From Acidobacteriota bacterium (GTDB taxonomy: Bacteria; Acidobacteriota; Vicinamibacteria; Vicinamibacterales; 2-12-FULL-66-21): 64,000 bases of DNA. The stretch lies in assembly GCA_003222675.1 (NCBI GenBank), contig QHWT01000060.1:57539-121538 (forward strand), given 5' to 3'. Shown one piece after another: positions 1 through 8,362 of the stretch. Under the pieces are notes generated by a model. That model was not told where the DNA came from. It worked only from the letters and a program-made list of their open reading frames with translations, and did no database searches. The stretch's first letter is position 1. Each line of letters opens with the position of its first letter. The position numbers were made by a program, and so were the translations under genes.

Positions 1-1425
1 GCAGGCGTCTCTCGCGAGTCGACCGCCTGGATCGCGTTCCCCACGATGTTGACGAGCGCCAGCCGCAGCCGCTCGGCATCGGTCGTGACGTCGGGAATCG
101 TGGTGTCGAGATCGAGCTTGACCTTCGCGTGGGCCACGCCGGCGTCCGCGGCCCTGACCGCGTCGCGCGCGAGCGCGTTGAGATTGGCCGGCGCGAGATC
201 GAACTTGATCGGCCTCGCGAAATCGAGCACCTCGGCGACGATGCGGTTGAGACGCGCGATCTCCTCGTCGATGTCGTGCGCGACGGCACGCACCTGGTCC
301 GGCTGCACATTTTCGCGCCGCAGCGTGCGGAGGGCGGACTTGATGATCATCAAGGGATTGCGGATCTCGTGCGCGACGACCGTCGAAAGCCGCCCGAGCG
401 AGGACAGCCGCTCGCGCTGCGTCGCCTCGCGCTGGAAACGCTCGATCGAATCCGTCATGGCGTTGAACGTCGTCACCAGCAGGATCGCCGGTCGCCGTCA
501 TCTCGCGCATCGTCGACGTGATTGTGCCGAGCGGGCGCGTGACGGTGCGCGCGATCGCGTAGCTCAAAAGCACGGCGATCATGACCGCCATGACGGCGGT
601 GGCGGCCAGCTGCGTGTGGAGCGCGCGAAGGAAGCGCAGCCGCTCGCTCCGCGAGCGGAGCACGATCGCCATCGGCTGCCCGTGAGCCCCGGATGTCGCC
701 AGCGGCTTGCTGACGGCAAGGTACTCGTTGCCGTTGAGCGTGATGGCGTGCGTGCCGGGTCTTTCGAGGAGCGGCACGAGGTTGCTCCACGTGTCGCGCG
801 GCAGGGTCGCTGTTTGAATCGACCCGCCGAGGCCGAAGGCAATCTCGCTGTCCGTGAGCTGTTTGAACCGAAGCGCCTGCCGCTCGTCGAGGCTTGCGCC
901 GACGGTGAGCGTGCCCAGTAGCTCTGGCTGTTGCGGCCCGACGAGAATCGGCACCGACGTCACGAGGAGGATCCCATGCGGTTGCGGCCAGAACGCCGTA
1001 CCCGCGCCTCGCGTCGCGCCGCCTCGCATCGCCGCCGACAACGCTTCGTCGGGCACCTCGGTCGCGCCGAGGCGCACGAGCACCTGTCCCTGGCGATCCG
1101 CGACGGCAAAGAGATCGGCGTTGGCCAGCTGTTCCTGGTAATCCTCCGCGATCGGTTTTACAGTCACGGGATCGCGCGTGTCGACGGCCGCCTTGAGCTT
1201 CGGCAGATCCGCGATGAAGCGCGCGTCGCGATTGAAGTTGTCGAACAGGATCGTGCGGTACTCCTCGACGAGCGTGGCCGCCTCCTGCAGCCCCCTCCGC
1301 AGCTCTTCCTCCGCCTGCTCCGTCACCGACCGGTTGACGATGTAAATCGCCGCACCGGTAAAGATGACCGCCAGCAGCGTGGTGGCGAAGAAAATCCGAT
1401 TCGTCAGCGAAGAGAAAACGTTCAT
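1..1425 (-). CDS. Sensor histidine kinase, frameshifted, 3' end outside window
   Basis: The gene starts at ATG 1425, overlapping the stop of the upstream cupredoxin gene in an ATGA. The N-terminus has a membrane segment (about residues 10-30), a periplasmic sensor region, a second membrane segment (about 277-294) and the start of a HAMP domain (TRPLGTITSTMREM). Around 486-500 the frame breaks. From about 495 down to 1 a different frame encodes TTFNAMTDSIERFQREA, the phospho-acceptor box HEIRNPL (351-371) and an N-box-like NIVGNAIQAV near the edge. The HAMP is about 12 residues shorter than usual, so a deletion of a non-multiple of three bases is the simplest cause, either real or an assembly error. 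Co-transcription with the barrel and cupredoxin genes suggests it senses an envelope signal. Confidence 0.75.
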   Translation of the reverse strand, partial: MNVFSSLTNRIFFATTLLAVIFTGAAIYIVNRSVTEQAEEELRRGLQEAATLVEEYRTILFDNFNRDARFIADLPKLKAAVDTRDPVTVKPIAEDYQEQLANADLFAVADRQGQVLVRLGATEVPDEALSAAMRGGATRGAGTAFWPQPHGILLVTSVPILVGPQQPELLGTLTVGASLDERQALRFKQLTDSEIAFGLGGSIQTATLPRDTWSNLVPLLERPGTHAITLNGNEYLAVSKPLATSGAHGQPMAIVLRSRSERLRFLRALHTQLAATAVMAVMIAVLLSYAIARTVTRPLGTITSTMREMTATGDPAGDDVQRHDGFDRAFPARGDAARAAVLARAAFDGRRARDPQSLDDHQVRPPHAAARKCAAGPGACRRARHRRGDRASQPHRRRGARFREADQVRSRAGQSQRARARRGQGRGRRRGPREGQARSRHHDSRRHDRCRAAAAGARQHRGERDPGGRLARDAC

Positions 1426-2105
1426 CGAATGGTGAAGTCGGCGTCGACGTCGGCCCCCTCCGCAGCAATGGCGATGGCGCGGCGCGGCGCGTCGCCGCGC
1501 ACCGTCTCGTTCCACACCGTCAGCGTGTATGACCCCGCCGGCACGTTCGGCAGCCGATATCGCCCGTCGTCGTCCGTCACCGTGAAGTAGCGATGCGCAA
1601 AGACGAGAATGAACGCGTTCATATGCGAATGAATGTCGCAGAACACGCGGACGATCCCCGGCTGATCGAAGCGCACCGACTTCGACCTGCCTGCGGCGTA
1701 GCGGCCGAGATTGAACGGCTTCGCCTTCGACAGTGAGAACACGCTGTGGTACGTCGCATCATCGTTTGGAAAATCCACTGTGGTCCCGGCGATGATCGGC
1801 AGCACATGCGGTACGAAGTTCTCGTTCAACTGATCCATGCTGGCGCGCGGCTCCTCGCTGGGATCGAACGCGCCGCGCGGCGCAGTCTCGAGATACACGA
1901 CGCTGCGACGGCGATCCGGACGGTCGTGCGCGGCGTGCATGCCGAGGGCCGCGACGTCAGGTCGCAGTTCGGTGGTCCCGCTGGTTCGAACGTCAATGCG
2001 CCCGCGAATCGTCCCCGTCACCGTGCGCGAGCGCTGCTCGCGCTGCGCGCTCCCGAGCAGCAGCGCCGCGCAGGTGAGGATGGTGAGCGCGTGCATGAGT
2101 TTCAT
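1422..2105 (-). CDS. Secreted cupredoxin-like protein with carboxypeptidase-regulatory-like domain
   Basis: A 227-aa protein read from ATG 2105, which overlaps the upstream stop by one base (TGATG). An N-terminal signal peptide (MKLMHALTILTCAALLLGSA) is followed by a plastocyanin-like domain. Its type-1 copper ligands can be seen as a His in ATYHSVFS and the Cys/His/Met set in VFCDIHSHM. The last ~60 residues (DDDGRYRLPNVPAGSYTLTVWNE) are a carboxypeptidase-regulatory-like beta-sandwich. Such proteins are often annotated as methylamine-utilisation-like, but nothing here supports that pathway. It is predicted to be periplasmic, binding copper or passing electrons. It sits between an outer-membrane barrel and a sensor kinase with overlapping ends, so the three are probably one operon. 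Confidence 0.8.
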   Translation of the reverse strand: MKLMHALTILTCAALLLGSAQREQRSRTVTGTIRGRIDVRTSGTTELRPDVAALGMHAAHDRPDRRRSVVYLETAPRGAFDPSEEPRASMDQLNENFVPHVLPIIAGTTVDFPNDDATYHSVFSLSKAKPFNLGRYAAGRSKSVRFDQPGIVRVFCDIHSHMNAFILVFAHRYFTVTDDDGRYRLPNVPAGSYTLTVWNETVRGDAPRRAIAIAAEGADVDADFTIR

Positions 2106-3367
2106 CAGAACCAGAACGCAATCTGCCCGGAGACGAATGTGCGCTTGTGAATAAATCCCCCGTCGCGCCAGTTGCGCTGCACCACAGCGCGCACGGTGAG
2201 GTTGCGCTGAATGTAGACTCCGCCGCCCGCTTCGACGCGGCCGACCGGCGCATCCCACGTCGTGGGCACACCGCTGAAGACCTTCTCCCCGGAGATGCGC
2301 GAAAACCTCAAGCCGTCGAGGCGCGCGGCGGCGAACAGCCGCGGCGTGAAGCGGTAACGTGATTCGACGAACGCGGCAGTCGCGTCGAGCGGACCATGGA
2401 TGAACGGCGATGACAGGGCGGGAAGCCGCCACCGGCTGCGAATGAACTCTCCGCGGACGAGCCAGTAGTCGCGCGAGTATTCCGCATCGAGACCGAACGC
2501 TTCCTGAGGATAGCGCTGGCCCGAGTGGATGACGGAAGAGAGGCTGTCACGCAGCGCGCCATTCAGCCATTCGCCGTGAGCATACGATCCGCCGATCACC
2601 AGGCCGACGACCGGCTTCCATCCGACGCGCGCGGAGATCTGGCGTCCATCGTTGTCATCGTCTACACGCGGGTTCGACAGCGTTCCCGACGTGACGGCGG
2701 CCGCGGCGTCGATGTGCTTCGTGGCCACACTGGCCTCGATGCCGACGTCCCACTGGTACGCGCTAATGATCGGCACGCCGGGCCCGGATGCGGGCGAACC
2801 GACCGGATATCTGGCGAGCCAGCCACGCCCACGCATGACGAGGAGATCGTCGGCGGATGCCGGTATCGCGCTCGGCCGAAGCGATGTCAGGTATTGATAG
2901 GCGAGGGGCTGCCCGATCAGCCAGTTGTCGGGACCATACACGTGCCGGGAATACGCACCGAAGACAGGCGGAATGCGGCCGGCCTGCACGTCGAAGGCGT
3001 GCGTGGTCCATGGACGGACGCGGACGTACAGGGCATACGGGCGGAATCGTTCCCGGTCTTCAGAGCGGATTTCGGTGAGAAAGGCGAGCCGCCGCGAAGG
3101 CCGCCAGGCGCCAGAGAACGACACGCGGAACATCCGCAACGCGTTGTGCTCGTAATCGGTGTAGTTGAAGAAGGCCCCACAACGCCGTGGGCATTCCGGG
3201 GGCGCGGCATCGTCGCGAGCACCAATCGTGGCGGCGATGTCGGCGGCGACGGTGACCTGACCGTTGGCCAGCTCGAGCGGACCGCTCGGCAGCGACTGAG
3301 CGGACCCGGCACGCGTGCCCATCAAGGCCAGAGAGAGAGTCGCCAAGAGAACTCGCGCGCGCCTCAT
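2105..3367 (-). CDS. Outer-membrane beta-barrel protein (porin-like)
   Basis: A 420-aa protein with a signal peptide cleaved near GSAQS. Alternating aromatic/hydrophobic strands run through the whole length and the C-terminus ends in an aromatic (GQIAFWF), a usual signal for outer-membrane barrel assembly. Two Cys (ECPRRCGAFF) lie near the N-terminus. No specific substrate family can be assigned by eye. It is the first gene of an operon with the cupredoxin and the sensor kinase. It is divergent from an IclR regulator, and an IclR-type operator lies in the 84-bp gap, so it is a likely target of that regulator. Confidence 0.7.
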   Translation of the reverse strand: MRRARVLLATLSLALMGTRAGSAQSLPSGPLELANGQVTVAADIAATIGARDDAAPPECPRRCGAFFNYTDYEHNALRMFRVSFSGAWRPSRRLAFLTEIRSEDRERFRPYALYVRVRPWTTHAFDVQAGRIPPVFGAYSRHVYGPDNWLIGQPLAYQYLTSLRPSAIPASADDLLVMRGRGWLARYPVGSPASGPGVPIISAYQWDVGIEASVATKHIDAAAAVTSGTLSNPRVDDDNDGRQISARVGWKPVVGLVIGGSYAHGEWLNGALRDSLSSVIHSGQRYPQEAFGLDAEYSRDYWLVRGEFIRSRWRLPALSSPFIHGPLDATAAFVESRYRFTPRLFAAARLDGLRFSRISGEKVFSGVPTTWDAPVGRVEAGGGVYIQRNLTVRAVVQRNWRDGGFIHKRTFVSGQIAFWF

Positions 3368-3392
3368 GATATATATTTAGTCTGAAGCTGGT

Positions 3393-3419
3393 TGGAACGC
3401 CATTCCGTATGTTGGAATG
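3393..3419. promoter_or_regulatory. Candidate IclR-type operator in divergent promoter region
   Basis: The gap between the barrel gene (start 3367, -) and the IclR gene (start ~3452, +) holds GGAA-N5-TTCC (3394-3406), the spacing of the classical IclR operator TGGAAAT-N-ATTTCCA. It overlaps a perfect CATTCC-N7-GGAATG repeat (3401-3419). Position and symmetry fit autoregulation plus control of the divergent operon. Binding is inferred. Confidence 0.5.
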
Positions 3420-3451
3420 ACGCAGTTTAACAGCGAAATGACGAACGCGAG

Positions 3452-4201
3452 TTGCCCACTGTGTCCGTTGAACCATTGAAGGAAGGCCAGACGTCGCTGG
3501 AGAAGGCGCTCGAGGTCTGCGAAGCGCTCGCGGGAGCGAAACGCGGCCTGAGCGTCACCGAGCTGTCGCGGGCCGTCAACCGGCCCGTCTCCACCGTGCA
3601 CCGACTGCTGGCGGTCCTGAAACGCCGCGGCTACGTGCGGCAGGAAGAAGACACAGCCCGCTACACGCTGACGCTCAAGATGCTCGATCTGAGCTTCCGC
3701 CTGCTGGGACGATCCGAGCTGCGGCTGCACGCCTATCCCGTACTGCGCGAGTTCGCCCTGCGCGGCGGGCCCCGCGCGTTCATGGCGATGCCGTCGGCCG
3801 GCGAGGTCACCTACGTGTGGAAAGCGGGACCCGACGAAGTGAGCATGCACACTGCCTACGGCCGGGAGATGCCGGGGCACTGCGCGATGTTCTTCCAGGA
3901 AACCCCTGCGCGACGACTGAGCTGCGTACGGCTCGCCAACGCGCGGGACGCGGTGCAGGCCGATCGCGTGCTCCTGCGGTTCGGGCCGCCGGAAACATCA
4001 CACGGCGCGCAGCGCCTGCTGTGCACCTGCGCGCCCGTCCACGATTACACGGGACGCGAGGTCGCGCGCGTCGGCGTTTTCGCACACGGCGCGAGCGAAT
4101 CGCCGTTTGTTGGCGAGCAGCCGAAGAGCGCCATCGAGCTCGCGCGCCTCATTTCATTGAGGCTTGGACACGTGTCGGGCCTCGCGGCCAATGTTCAATG
4201 A
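3452..4201 (+). CDS. IclR family transcriptional regulator
   Basis: About 249 aa. The N-terminal winged helix-turn-helix (roughly residues 15-75: SVTELSRAVNRPVSTVHRLLAVLKRRGYV) is followed by an IclR-type effector-binding domain with the family-typical YGREMPGHC segment. There is no ATG in a suitable place. TTG 3452 or GTG 3461 are the possible starts, and GTG is as likely as TTG. The gene is divergent from the barrel/cupredoxin/kinase operon and upstream of ferredoxin and nuoBI, so it could control either side. The ligand is unknown. Confidence 0.85.
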   Translation: MPTVSVEPLKEGQTSLEKALEVCEALAGAKRGLSVTELSRAVNRPVSTVHRLLAVLKRRGYVRQEEDTARYTLTLKMLDLSFRLLGRSELRLHAYPVLREFALRGGPRAFMAMPSAGEVTYVWKAGPDEVSMHTAYGREMPGHCAMFFQETPARRLSCVRLANARDAVQADRVLLRFGPPETSHGAQRLLCTCAPVHDYTGREVARVGVFAHGASESPFVGEQPKSAIELARLISLRLGHVSGLAANVQ

Positions 4202-4280
4202 TCAATGTTCGATGTCCAATCGTTGAAAAACGCGAGATCCGAAGCGTGAGCACGCTGAGCATTGAACGTTGAACATTGTT
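4188..4280. repeat. Inverted arms of imperfect AATGTTC/GAACATT heptamers
   Basis: Short repeats related to CAATGTTCAATGATC (4189-4215) are mirrored by GAGCATTGAACGTTGAACATTG (as two blocks, 4255-4278), with an unrelated spacer between. The end of the IclR gene and the leader of the ferredoxin gene lie inside it. It belongs to the inverted heptamer-array class seen in several other gaps. Confidence 0.6.
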
Positions 4281-4300
4281 TGTTTTCGGAGGGATTGAGT

Positions 4301-4560
<260 letters not shown>

Positions 4561-4561
<1 letters not shown>

Positions 4562-4652
4562 GCTGCCAGCCACCAGCCGCCAGCTTTCAGCAGCTGGCAG
4601 CTAACGGCTGGAAGCTGATGGCTGGAAGCTGATAGCTGGAAGCTGGAAGCTT
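4561..4652. repeat. Degenerate GGAAGCT/GCCAGC short-repeat array
   Basis: Between the ferredoxin stop and nuoB the DNA is a run of near-copies of CTGGAAGCTGAT and GCCAGCCACCAGC, with both orientations present (CAGCAGCTGGCAGC in the centre). The heptamer-like unit GCTGGAA recurs at the 3' end, directly before the nuoB start. No ribosome site stands out, because the repeat reaches the start codon. Confidence 0.7.
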
Positions 4653-4653
4653 A

Positions 4654-5189
<536 letters not shown>

Positions 5190-5193
<4 letters not shown>

Positions 5194-5660
5194 ATCGCGT
5201 CGTGCGTTTTCTCAAATCGATCCTGCTGATCGATCTGATCAAGGGCATGCGCGTGACGCTGCGCTACGCGCCGCAACCCGCGTTCACGTTTCAATATCCC
5301 GCCGAACGCCGTCCTGTGGCGGCGCGGTTCCGCGGCATTCTCCGCCTCCAGGTCGAGCCCGAGACCGGCGCACCGACCTGCATCGTGTGCGACCAGTGCG
5401 CCAAGGTGTGTCCCGACGATCTGATCGCGCTCGGCGGCCACCGCGAACCGGGGCAGAAGATCAAGATCCTCGATTACTTCGATTTCAATCTCTCACGCTG
5501 CAGCTTCTGTGGCCTGTGTGCGGAAGTCTGCCCGACGCGGCCCATCAAGGCGCTCATCATGAGCGAAGACTACGAGCTCGGCAGCTACACGCGCGATCGC
5601 CAGGTACTTCGGATCGACGAGATGTACGACGGCCTCCCGATCGAGAATTACGTCCGCTGA
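5190..5660 (+). CDS. nuoI: NuoI-like 2[4Fe-4S] subunit of complex I
   Basis: A 156-aa protein starting at GTG 5190 inside the nuoB stop. Two ferredoxin motifs are visible, [12 protein letters not shown] and [12 protein letters not shown], as in the NuoI subunit that relays electrons to N2. The N-terminal amphipathic helix ([19 protein letters not shown]) is typical for membrane-side association, and the C-terminal region ([14 protein letters not shown]) is conserved in the family. The gene directly follows nuoB and is followed by a heptamer array, so the operon probably ends here. Confidence 0.85.
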
Positions 5661-5677
5661 GATTCGGTATTCCGCGC

Positions 5678-5786
5678 CACGTACCCCGCACCCCGCACCC
5701 CGCACCCCGCATCGCGCACCCCGCACCCCGCATCCCGCACCCCGCACCCCGCATCCCGCACCCCGCACCCCGCATCGCGCACCCCG
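5678..5786. repeat. CCCCGCA heptamer tandem array
   Basis: About 14 direct, partly degenerate copies of CCCCGCA/T fill the gap between nuoI and the TPR-protease gene. Variants TCCCGCA and TCGCGCA recur in a roughly 21-bp higher-order pattern. The array ends about 25 bp before the next start codon. It is a direct array with no inverted arm. Confidence 0.9.
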
Positions 5787-5809
5787 ATCTTTGCTATAGT
5801 CCGCCAATC

Positions 5810-7309
5810 ATGCGCAGGACCTGCCTGCTGGCCGTCCTCTCGACCGCGCTCCTGATTCCGTTGATCCTCGTCGCGCAGGGGCCTCAGTCCGCCACGGGAG
5901 AGATCGAACTTCAGCTTGGCGATCTGCTGGCCGGCGAGGCGCGATTCCGCGAGGCGGTCGACTCATATCGACGTGCGGTTGCCGGCGCAGGGGAGGACGG
6001 CGCGCTCCGCCGGCGGGCGCAGGCGGGACTCGTGCTGGCGCTGCTGCGCACGGGCGATTTTGCGAGCGCGCGCACGGAGGCGCAGCAGCTGGTCGCTGCC
6101 GATGGCGGCAATGCGCGCGCGCTCGCGCTGTTCGCGGACACGCTGTGGGCGTCAGGGCTGTTCGAAGAAGCAGAAGTCGCGTACGAGGACGCGCTCAAAG
6201 CAGACGCGGGAGAAGCGCGCGCCCATCACGGCCGCGCGCGCATGCTGACCGCGCGAAGCCGGCTGGGAGACGCGCTCGTCGAGGCGCAGGAAGCGCAGCG
6301 TCTGGCGCCGCGTGAAGCGGAATACCATCACGACGCCGGCGTGATCTACGAGCGGCAGCACCGCTTCGAGGAAGCCGCCGCCGCATTCGGCAACTACGTC
6401 AATCTGCTCCCGAACAAGGATCGCAGCGACAAGGCGGCGTGGACGCGTGCCGAGGTCCGCTTTCTCGATGCGTTCAAGGGGCGCGCCGCGGTCGAGTTCG
6501 TGGGGGACCAGACGACGTGGAAGGTGCCGATCCGGATCGAGAAAGAAAAGGTGCTCGTGGCCGTGAAAGTGAACGGCGGCGCGAGCGAGTTCGTCCTCGA
6601 TACGGGCGCCGAACAGATTGTCGTGTCGCGCGAGGTGGCGCGGCGCCGCGGCATCCTCCCGATCACCTACATGCAGAGCGCCGGCGTCGGCGACATCGGC
6701 CTGCGCGGGCTGCAGGTCGGCCGGCTCGACGCGCTCGAAGTGGGCGGCATGAAGGTACGCAACGTGCCGTGCCTGATCAAGAATCCGCCGCTCAACGATC
6801 TCCCGTCACGTGAGGCGGAAAGCTTCTCGCCGCTCGCGCTCGGCCTCTCGATGCGTGTCGATTACGCGCGGCGGCAGCTCGTCATGTGGCGATCGCTCCC
6901 CGATGCGCGCTACGCGACCGAGCTGCCGCTGCGGCTCTATCGGCTCGCCACCGTCCGCGGCATCGTGAACGGCAAACCTGCGACGTTTGTCGTCGACACC
7001 GGCGGCGAAGTCATCTCGATCAGTCAGTCGACCGCCGGACAACTGTCGATCCCCGGCACGCAGCGCCGCATTCCGCTGAAGGTCTACGGGACGTCGGGGT
7101 GGGACAAGGACGCGTTCCTGTTGCCGAACGTCGATCTCGAGTTCAACTCGATCCGCTTCTCAAAGATCCCCGTCGTCGTGCTGAACCTCAACGCGCCCAG
7201 CGCGCTCCTCGGATTCCAGCTCGGAGGGATCGTCGGCCACAAGTTCCTGAGCCGCTACACGGTGACAATCGATTTGAATCGCAGCGTGGTGGGGTTGGAT
7301 ACGAACTGA
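5810..7309 (+). CDS. Secreted TPR protein with two retropepsin-like aspartyl protease domains
   Basis: 499 aa from ATG 5810. This start gives a clean signal peptide (MRRTCLLAVLSTALLIPLIL), whereas longer frames run back through the heptamer array. Residues ~30-215 are tetratricopeptide-like helices (alternating A/L/Y/F signature, e.g. GLFEEAEVAYEDALKAD). Two aspartyl-protease-like domains follow, each with the active-site triad motif: FVLDTGAEQ near residue 264 and FVVDTGGEV near 395. Tandem DTG domains could form an intramolecular pair of the two Asp residues. It is predicted to be periplasmic. Substrate and partners are unknown. Confidence 0.8.
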   Translation: MRRTCLLAVLSTALLIPLILVAQGPQSATGEIELQLGDLLAGEARFREAVDSYRRAVAGAGEDGALRRRAQAGLVLALLRTGDFASARTEAQQLVAADGGNARALALFADTLWASGLFEEAEVAYEDALKADAGEARAHHGRARMLTARSRLGDALVEAQEAQRLAPREAEYHHDAGVIYERQHRFEEAAAAFGNYVNLLPNKDRSDKAAWTRAEVRFLDAFKGRAAVEFVGDQTTWKVPIRIEKEKVLVAVKVNGGASEFVLDTGAEQIVVSREVARRRGILPITYMQSAGVGDIGLRGLQVGRLDALEVGGMKVRNVPCLIKNPPLNDLPSREAESFSPLALGLSMRVDYARRQLVMWRSLPDARYATELPLRLYRLATVRGIVNGKPATFVVDTGGEVISISQSTAGQLSIPGTQRRIPLKVYGTSGWDKDAFLLPNVDLEFNSIRFSKIPVVVLNLNAPSALLGFQLGGIVGHKFLSRYTVTIDLNRSVVGLDTN

Positions 7310-7398
7310 GGCCACGGAAGGATCTACTCAGAGGCCACGGAGGCCACGGAGGAATTCTTTCTAAAAAGCTCTCCGTGCCCTCCGTGGCCTCTGGGTAA
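7310..7398. repeat. GGCCACGG inverted-repeat element (copy 1)
   Basis: After the protease stop, copies of GAGGCCACGGA on the left (7311-7352) face CTCCGTGCCCTCCGTGGCC on the right (7372-7391), able to fold into a long imperfect hairpin. A near-identical element is at 19748-19836, sharing CTACTCAGAGGCCACGGAG and CTCCGTGGCCTCTG. It sits between convergent genes here and could end transcription from both sides, though no U-tract follows. Confidence 0.75.
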
Positions 7399-7399
7399 A

Positions 7400-7948
7400 T
7401 TATCTGCAGCGTTCTTCCAACTCTCGCCGCGCCTTCAGGCGCTCCGCGCGGCGCACTTCGGCGGAGGCGGCGCGGTCGCGATCGTCTTCGCTCTCCAGGA
7501 TGAGCCCCGGGATCGGGAGACGGCGGCCCTCGCGATCGATCGACACGAACGTCAGGTAGGCGCGGCTGGTCATCCGCCGAATCCCGGTGAGCGTTTCCTC
7601 CGAGAACACTTCCACTTCCACTTCGAGCGACGTGGTCCACGCGGCGGTGACGCGCGCCTTCAGAATGATGAGGTCGCCGACCTTGATCGGATGCAGGAAC
7701 TGGAGGCCATCGACAGCGGCGGTGACGAGCAGCGTGCGCGTGTGACGATGACACGCGATCGCCCCGGCGATGTCGATCAGGTGCATGACGGTGCCGCCAA
7801 GAATGAATCCCAGCGGGTTCGCGTCGTTCGGCAGCACGACCTGCACCATTTCGGTCGCGGACTCGGCCGCGCGCTTCGGCGCGAGATCGACGGCGCGCGA
7901 CTTCAGACCGTTATGCGGCGCCTCGGGATTTTGTGGTCGTTGCCGCAT
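7400..7948 (-). CDS. Acyl-CoA thioesterase, hotdog fold (YciA/BFIT-like)
   Basis: A 182-aa single hotdog-domain protein. The motifs NPLGFILGGTVMHLIDIAGAIACHRH and FLHPIKVGDLIILKARV (in parts) match the cytosolic acyl-CoA thioester hydrolase family, where the helix carrying the Asp (LIDIAG) binds and hydrolyses acyl-CoA. The C-terminal ~45 residues are charged (EDDRDRAASAEVRRAERL) and probably helical. The family hydrolyses acyl-CoA to free acid and CoA in the cytosol. Its specificity cannot be told from sequence alone. Confidence 0.85.
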   Translation of the reverse strand: MRQRPQNPEAPHNGLKSRAVDLAPKRAAESATEMVQVVLPNDANPLGFILGGTVMHLIDIAGAIACHRHTRTLLVTAAVDGLQFLHPIKVGDLIILKARVTAAWTTSLEVEVEVFSEETLTGIRRMTSRAYLTFVSIDREGRRLPIPGLILESEDDRDRAASAEVRRAERLKARRELEERCR

Positions 7949-7956
7949 GACGATCT

Positions 7957-8006
7957 AGGCGCGCACGGCGCGCCTGCGAGCCGGGGTCCGGGCAGAGCCC
8001 CGGCTC
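7957..8006. terminator. Pair of GC-rich hairpins between two minus-strand genes
   Basis: Two perfect stems stand next to each other: AGGCGCGC-ACG-GCGCGCCT (7957-7975) and GAGCCGGGG-N11-CCCCGGCTC (7978-8006). The second overlaps the stop of the zinc-finger gene. No U-run follows on either strand, so this is not a canonical intrinsic terminator. mRNA protection is equally possible. Confidence 0.4.
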
Positions 8007-8253
8007 AATTCTTGTGACATTTCGCGTCGATGAACGCTTTCAGCGTCAGGCGGAGCTCCGGTGGAAGCTCCTCCTCCCGCACCGATCGCAAGAGGGACAC
8101 CGTGGACTGGTAGGTGTGAAGCTGCGCGACACAGCGAGGGCAGCGCTGGAGGTGCTGCTCGAGCTCCCGCTGGATCGCCGGCGGCAGCTGATGCTCGAGA
8201 TAATCGGCCAGCAAGCGGACCACGTTGCAGCACTTGCTGGTGGCGTCAGTCAC
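8005..8253 (-). CDS. Small zinc-finger (zf-HC2) anti-sigma-like protein
   Basis: An 82-aa protein with the HxxxCxxC zinc-binding pattern of anti-sigma factors (LEQHLQRCPRCVAQL, with an earlier CC pair near residue 8) followed by a leucine-rich helix. No membrane segment is present and no sigma gene lies next to it, so it may be a soluble anti-sigma or a stand-alone sensor. It lies downstream of the PD40/barrel gene, separated by an inverted heptamer element. Confidence 0.65.
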   Translation of the reverse strand: MTDATSKCCNVVRLLADYLEHQLPPAIQRELEQHLQRCPRCVAQLHTYQSTVSLLRSVREEELPPELRLTLKAFIDAKCHKN

Positions 8254-8254
8254 A

Positions 8255-8360
8255 GAATCCAGGAATGCTGAATGCCGAATGTTGACTGCTCAATGCCGGA
8301 CGCTGAATCGCGATTGCGCGTTTCTTCAGCATTCAGCATTGAGCATTCAGCATTGACACG
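8255..8360. repeat. Inverted GAATGCT/AGCATTC heptamer element
   Basis: The left arm (about 8263-8300) carries GAATGCTGAATGCCGAATG. The right arm (8323-8357) carries CAGCATTCAGCATTGAGCATT, its reverse complement in heptamer register. A ~30-bp spacer lies between. It could form a long hairpin in either transcript. It lies between two minus-strand genes. Confidence 0.85.
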
Positions 8361-8362
8361 CG

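Noticed and set aside
473..1468. A 331-codon minus-strand frame at the left edge
   Set aside because: It is out of frame with the sensor kinase that has membrane segments, HAMP and HEIRNPL. The real gene has no stop in the window.
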